Part shown: positions 6,935 to 8,370 of the stretch, piece by piece
Layout of the letters: every line of letters starts with the position of its first letter
How positions within the stretch are numbered: the stretch's first letter is position 1
From: an uncultured Clostridia bacterium
GTDB lineage: Bacteria; Bacillota; Clostridia; TANB77; CAG-508
Assembly: GCA_944390305.1 (NCBI GenBank)
Contig: CALXPX010000052.1
Coordinates: 1-8,370 of the forward strand
Length of the DNA: 8,370 nucleotides
Direction of reading: 5' to 3'
Notes under the pieces: generated by a model
What the model was told of the DNA's origin: nothing
Seen by the model: the letters and a program-made list of their open reading frames with translations, nothing else
Databases searched by the model: none
Position numbers and translations under genes: made by a program

Positions 6935-7254
6935 TTTATTTTTTTTAATAATTCAAATTTTGTAAACATAAAAAATATTATATTTATGATTGTCCAAAAA
7001 AATATTAAAAACACAAATAAATAATAAGCTATAAAGCTATATCCTGTTGCTGATATTCCAATTAATATCATAATTATAAAATATATTGATCCAATATAAT
7101 TAATTTTAGATTTATCTTTTTTATAAATTTTTCTAATGTAATAAAACTCAAAAAATACTGCTATAAAAACATAAAGCCATGTAATATTATTAAAAAAACC
7201 TAAAAACGTTAAAAATATTGCCGATACACTATATAATATAAACTTTTTATTCAT
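6931..7254 (-). CDS. Small multi-spanning membrane protein, function unknown
   Basis: This 107-residue protein consists almost wholly of membrane segments: about 5-20, 23-38, 54-72 and 75-97. A short basic loop, RKIYKKDKSK, lies between the second and third, and a basic C-terminus (KFELLKKIK) closes it. By the positive-inside rule the loop and the C-terminus would be cytoplasmic. No catalytic motif or known family is recognisable. The ATG at 7254 has a good AAGGAG about nine bases upstream and a promoter about 32 bases before the start codon. It is the first gene of a two-gene unit whose second gene overlaps it by four bases. The pairing suggests a membrane partner for the extracytoplasmic protein encoded next, but that is inference from coupling alone. 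Confidence 0.78.
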   Translation of the reverse strand: MNKKFILYSVSAIFLTFLGFFNNITWLYVFIAVFFEFYYIRKIYKKDKSKINYIGSIYFIIMILIGISATGYSFIAYYLFVFLIFFWTIINIIFFMFTKFELLKKIK

Positions 7255-7285
7255 GGTTAATCTCCTTGTATTATACTATAACACT

Positions 7286-7314
7286 ATAATAGCATACTCG
7301 ATAATTGTTTACAA
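7286..7314 (-). promoter_or_regulatory. Promoter of the two-gene membrane unit
   Basis: On the minus strand, TTGTAA (complement of 7309-7314) is followed after 17 bases by TATTAT (complement of 7286-7291). TGC directly precedes the -10, giving the extended -10 form. The start would lie about 25 bases before the ATG at 7254, with the AAGGAG Shine-Dalgarno sequence between them. Confidence 0.55.
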
Positions 7315-7342
7315 TCATTCTTTACCATTATCAGAATTTATC

Positions 7343-7360
7343 CTATCTTTTCCAAGATAG
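7343..7360. repeat. Short perfect inverted repeat
   Basis: CTATCTT (7343-7349) and AAGATAG (7354-7360) form a 7-base-pair stem with a 4-base loop TTCC. No T-tract follows on either strand, so it is not a terminator. It lies about 30 bases upstream of the -35 box of the minus-strand promoter and could be a regulatory site. Its role is unknown. Confidence 0.4.
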
Positions 7361-7483
7361 TCAATATCTATATTTGCAAACTTTTTTCTGTTTTTTCTAT
7401 AGAAACAGTAGGTATTTTTTATAGATATATTTAATATATTTGTTTACTTTTGCGAATCAGTCAATTGTACAAATAGATTGAAC

Positions 7484-7734
7484 TTAAATTTCACCATTCA
7501 ATTCAAATATGTAATCAATTTCATATCAACTTCTTCAAAATCTCCTTGTTGTCAAACATTTTACAATATCACTATATTGAACTGTAATATTGAATTCTTG
7601 TGGAAAGTATTTATGTTTCCATCGAAATTTTCCTTTCCATCAATCAGTATAAGACTCTACGTATTCTTTTTCTATTACAGTCGCTTGCACAGCTGTTGTA
7701 TCATCCTGAGGAGAATAAAATCAAAACACAACAT
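7484..7734 (-). pseudogene. Degraded coding relic resembling a small lipoprotein
   Basis: One minus-strand frame reads DDTTAVQATVIEKEYVESYT, then a TGA (7640-7642), then WKGKFRWKHKYFPQEFNITV and QYSDIVK before going out of frame. A neighbouring frame continues FDNKEI, a third EEVDMKL, and the first resumes with FELNGEI. Just upstream, in another frame, CVLILFSSG ends at a TGA where a lipobox cysteine would be expected. Restoring two bases there would give SSGC followed by D. The composition and order (lipobox, charged start, strands rich in aromatic residues) resemble small secreted or lipoproteins of Firmicutes, a resemblance from memory. Several stops and at least two shifts make it a relic, not a gene. 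The plus-strand open frame over the same bases has no ribosome binding site and an improbable composition. Confidence 0.45.
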
Positions 7735-7796
7735 GGGTCCAAATATTAAATGACAAATGACAAAATTTGTAAGAATGTTTCATAATAATAACTTTT

Positions 7797-7925
7797 CCAT
7801 GTAATTACTATGAGAAGTGTGGATTCAAAAAAACAATTTTTCAAAGGCATAATAAATATTATACTAGTATTAAATTTTTAACTAAGAATCAATTACATAC
7901 TTATTCATCTAGAAATTTATTCTAA
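7797..7925 (+). pseudogene. Possible relic of a GNAT acetyltransferase C-terminus
   Basis: An open plus-strand stretch of 42 codons begins PCNYYEKCGFKKTIFQRHNK and ends at TAA (7923-7925). YYEKCGFKK closely matches the FYEKxGFKK stretch near the C-terminal end of many GNAT N-acetyltransferases. Nothing upstream encodes the acetyl-CoA binding core, and the frame is closed by TAA at 7770-7772. A terminator-like inverted repeat follows 26 bases after the stop, as would be expected at the 3' end of a former plus-strand gene. The match is only about nine residues, so chance is possible. Confidence 0.3.
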
Positions 7926-7950
7926 AAATCAAAATGTAAATAGATAAAAG

Positions 7951-7992
7951 GAAAAACGGAATTTTAAAAATTCTTCACAATTCCGTTTTTTC
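7951..7992. terminator. Strong intrinsic terminator, probably bidirectional
   Basis: AAAAACGGAATT (7952-7963) and AATTCCGTTTTT (7979-7990) are perfect 12-base inverted arms around a 15-base loop. On the plus strand the stem ends in a run of six T residues. On the minus strand the arm likewise ends in TTTTTCCTTTT. No intact gene on either strand leads into it, so it probably marks the end of a lost plus-strand gene and now insulates the radical SAM promoter. Confidence 0.75.
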
Positions 7993-8055
7993 AATAAGTC
8001 TTTAATAATTCCCTTTTTTGTATATATCCTCTCTTTCTAGAATTATTATATATGA

Positions 8056-8080
8056 ATTACTATTAAAATTCAATGGTAAT
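8056..8080. promoter_or_regulatory. Inverted repeat just upstream of the radical SAM promoter
   Basis: ATTACTATT (8056-8064) and AATGGTAAT (8072-8080) match as inverted arms at eight of nine positions around seven bases, and the repeat ends one base before the proposed -35 box. The position suits an activator or repressor site. The sequence is AT-rich, so it may be chance. Confidence 0.3.
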
Positions 8081-8081
8081 A

Positions 8082-8110
8082 TAGAAAATTTGTGAAATTT
8101 GGTATATAAT
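8082..8110 (+). promoter_or_regulatory. Promoter of the radical SAM gene
   Basis: A perfect TATAAT (8105-8110) lies 17 bases after TAGAAA (8082-8087), which matches four of six -35 bases. Transcription would start near 8117, leaving a leader of about 26 bases that contains the ribosome binding site GGAGTGAT (8132-8139). Confidence 0.55.
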
Positions 8111-8142
8111 AATTACACATTTATACTTCATGGAGTGATTAT

Positions 8143-8370
8143 ATGTTAAAAGAAATAAAAATAGAGTTAACTAATAAATGTGCTAGGAATTGTAAGCATT
8201 GCTCTAGTAATGCTACTAATAATATTGATAATCTAAAAGAATTAGATTTTAATAGTGTTTATAAAATTATTACAGAAGCCAAAATAATGGGCGTTGAAAC
8301 TATAGTTTTTACAGGTGGAGAGCCTTTAATGTATGATAGACTTCCTGAACTTGTTGAATTAACTTCAAAA
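8143..8370 (+). CDS. Radical SAM enzyme, N-terminal part (runs off right edge)
   Basis: Radical SAM enzymes use a [4Fe-4S] cluster to split S-adenosylmethionine and start radical chemistry on peptides, cofactors or other substrates. The first 76 codons are present. They show the cluster motif CARNCKHC (C13, C17, C20), placed after the first strand IKIELTNK as usual, and the SAM-binding FTGGEPL motif (56-62) after the second strand. CxxxCxxCSSN followed by GGEPL is common in enzymes with a C-terminal SPASM or twitch domain, including peptide-modifying ones, but that part is outside the window. The ATG at 8143 has GGAGTGAT (8132-8139) just upstream and its own promoter. No small precursor-peptide gene was found between the terminator at 7992 and the start. 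The substrate cannot be inferred. The superfamily call is firm. Confidence 0.93.
   Translation, partial: MLKEIKIELTNKCARNCKHCSSNATNNIDNLKELDFNSVYKIITEAKIMGVETIVFTGGEPLMYDRLPELVELTSK

Larger units (their letters stand above)
7255..8142. other. Gene-poor stretch with degraded coding remnants
   Basis: This stretch of 888 bases has no intact gene that I can support. From left to right it holds the promoter of the minus-strand pair (7286-7314), a short hairpin (7343-7360), a broken minus-strand coding relic (7484-7734), a possible plus-strand GNAT tail fragment (7797-7925), a strong terminator-like inverted repeat (7951-7992), and the promoter region of the radical SAM gene with an upstream inverted repeat. 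No tRNA, CRISPR array or complete insertion sequence is seen. Confidence 0.6.

Noticed and set aside
7388..7408. Inverted repeat CTGTTT / AAACAG considered as a terminator
   Set aside because: The stem is six base pairs, the T-run is displaced, and no gene leads into it on the plus strand. On the minus strand A residues follow, not T.
7478..7753. 91-residue plus-strand open frame
   Set aside because: There is no Shine-Dalgarno sequence, and the composition looks like a reverse-strand shadow. The minus strand over the same bases reads as a more protein-like, though broken, sequence.
7810..7881. 23-codon plus-strand frame MRSVDSKKQFFKG..., considered as a small toxin peptide
   Set aside because: No ribosome binding site precedes the ATG, and another frame over the same bases carries the GNAT-like motif.
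1..8370. CRISPR arrays, tRNA or rRNA genes, complete insertion sequences
   Set aside because: No spaced direct repeats, cloverleaf-like segments, transposase genes or paired terminal repeats with target duplications were seen.

Overview
The window is very AT-rich. It has strong GGAGG-type ribosome binding sites, sigma-A-like promoters, a short FtsY without an acidic N-terminal domain, and an UPF0182 membrane protein. Together these point to a low-GC Gram-positive bacterium, most likely a Clostridia-type member of the Bacillota. The species cannot be named from the sequence.

Layout. Positions 1-4751 are a tight minus-strand operon read right to left: ftsY (signal recognition particle receptor), an UPF0182 family multi-spanning membrane protein, pgsA (phosphatidylglycerophosphate synthase) and the first 121 codons of ligA (NAD-dependent DNA ligase), which runs off the left edge. 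Gaps are 16-23 bases, each with a Shine-Dalgarno sequence. An extended -10 promoter precedes ftsY. The first three products act at the membrane (protein targeting, unknown, phospholipid synthesis); ligase acts in replication and repair.

Positions 4752-5093 are a divergent control region. Facing right is a strong promoter (TTGAAT, 17 bases, TATAAT). An inverted repeat brackets its -35 box, and a 15-base-pair imperfect stem lies at the start of the predicted transcript. It drives a 318-residue membrane-anchored surface protein (5094-6050) with a low-complexity linker and a His/Cys-rich C-terminal module that is visibly richer in GC than the rest of the gene.

Positions 6191-7314 hold a second minus-strand unit: promoter, a small multi-spanning membrane protein (7254-6931), a 195-residue membrane-anchored extracytoplasmic protein that overlaps it by four bases and has no Shine-Dalgarno of its own, and a clear intrinsic terminator. 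I recognise neither protein at family level.

Positions 7255-8142 are a gene-poor stretch that looks like a gene graveyard. It contains a frameshifted, stop-interrupted minus-strand relic resembling a small lipoprotein, a plus-strand fragment with a GNAT-like tail motif, and a strong terminator with no intact gene to serve. At the right edge a new plus-strand gene begins with its own promoter: a radical SAM enzyme cut off after 76 codons.

The left half is housekeeping and the right half is accessory. I do not see a complete, clearly new system. The best leads are the regulated surface protein with a swappable-looking C-terminal module, the coupled two-gene membrane unit, and the truncated radical SAM gene, whose partners lie outside the window.
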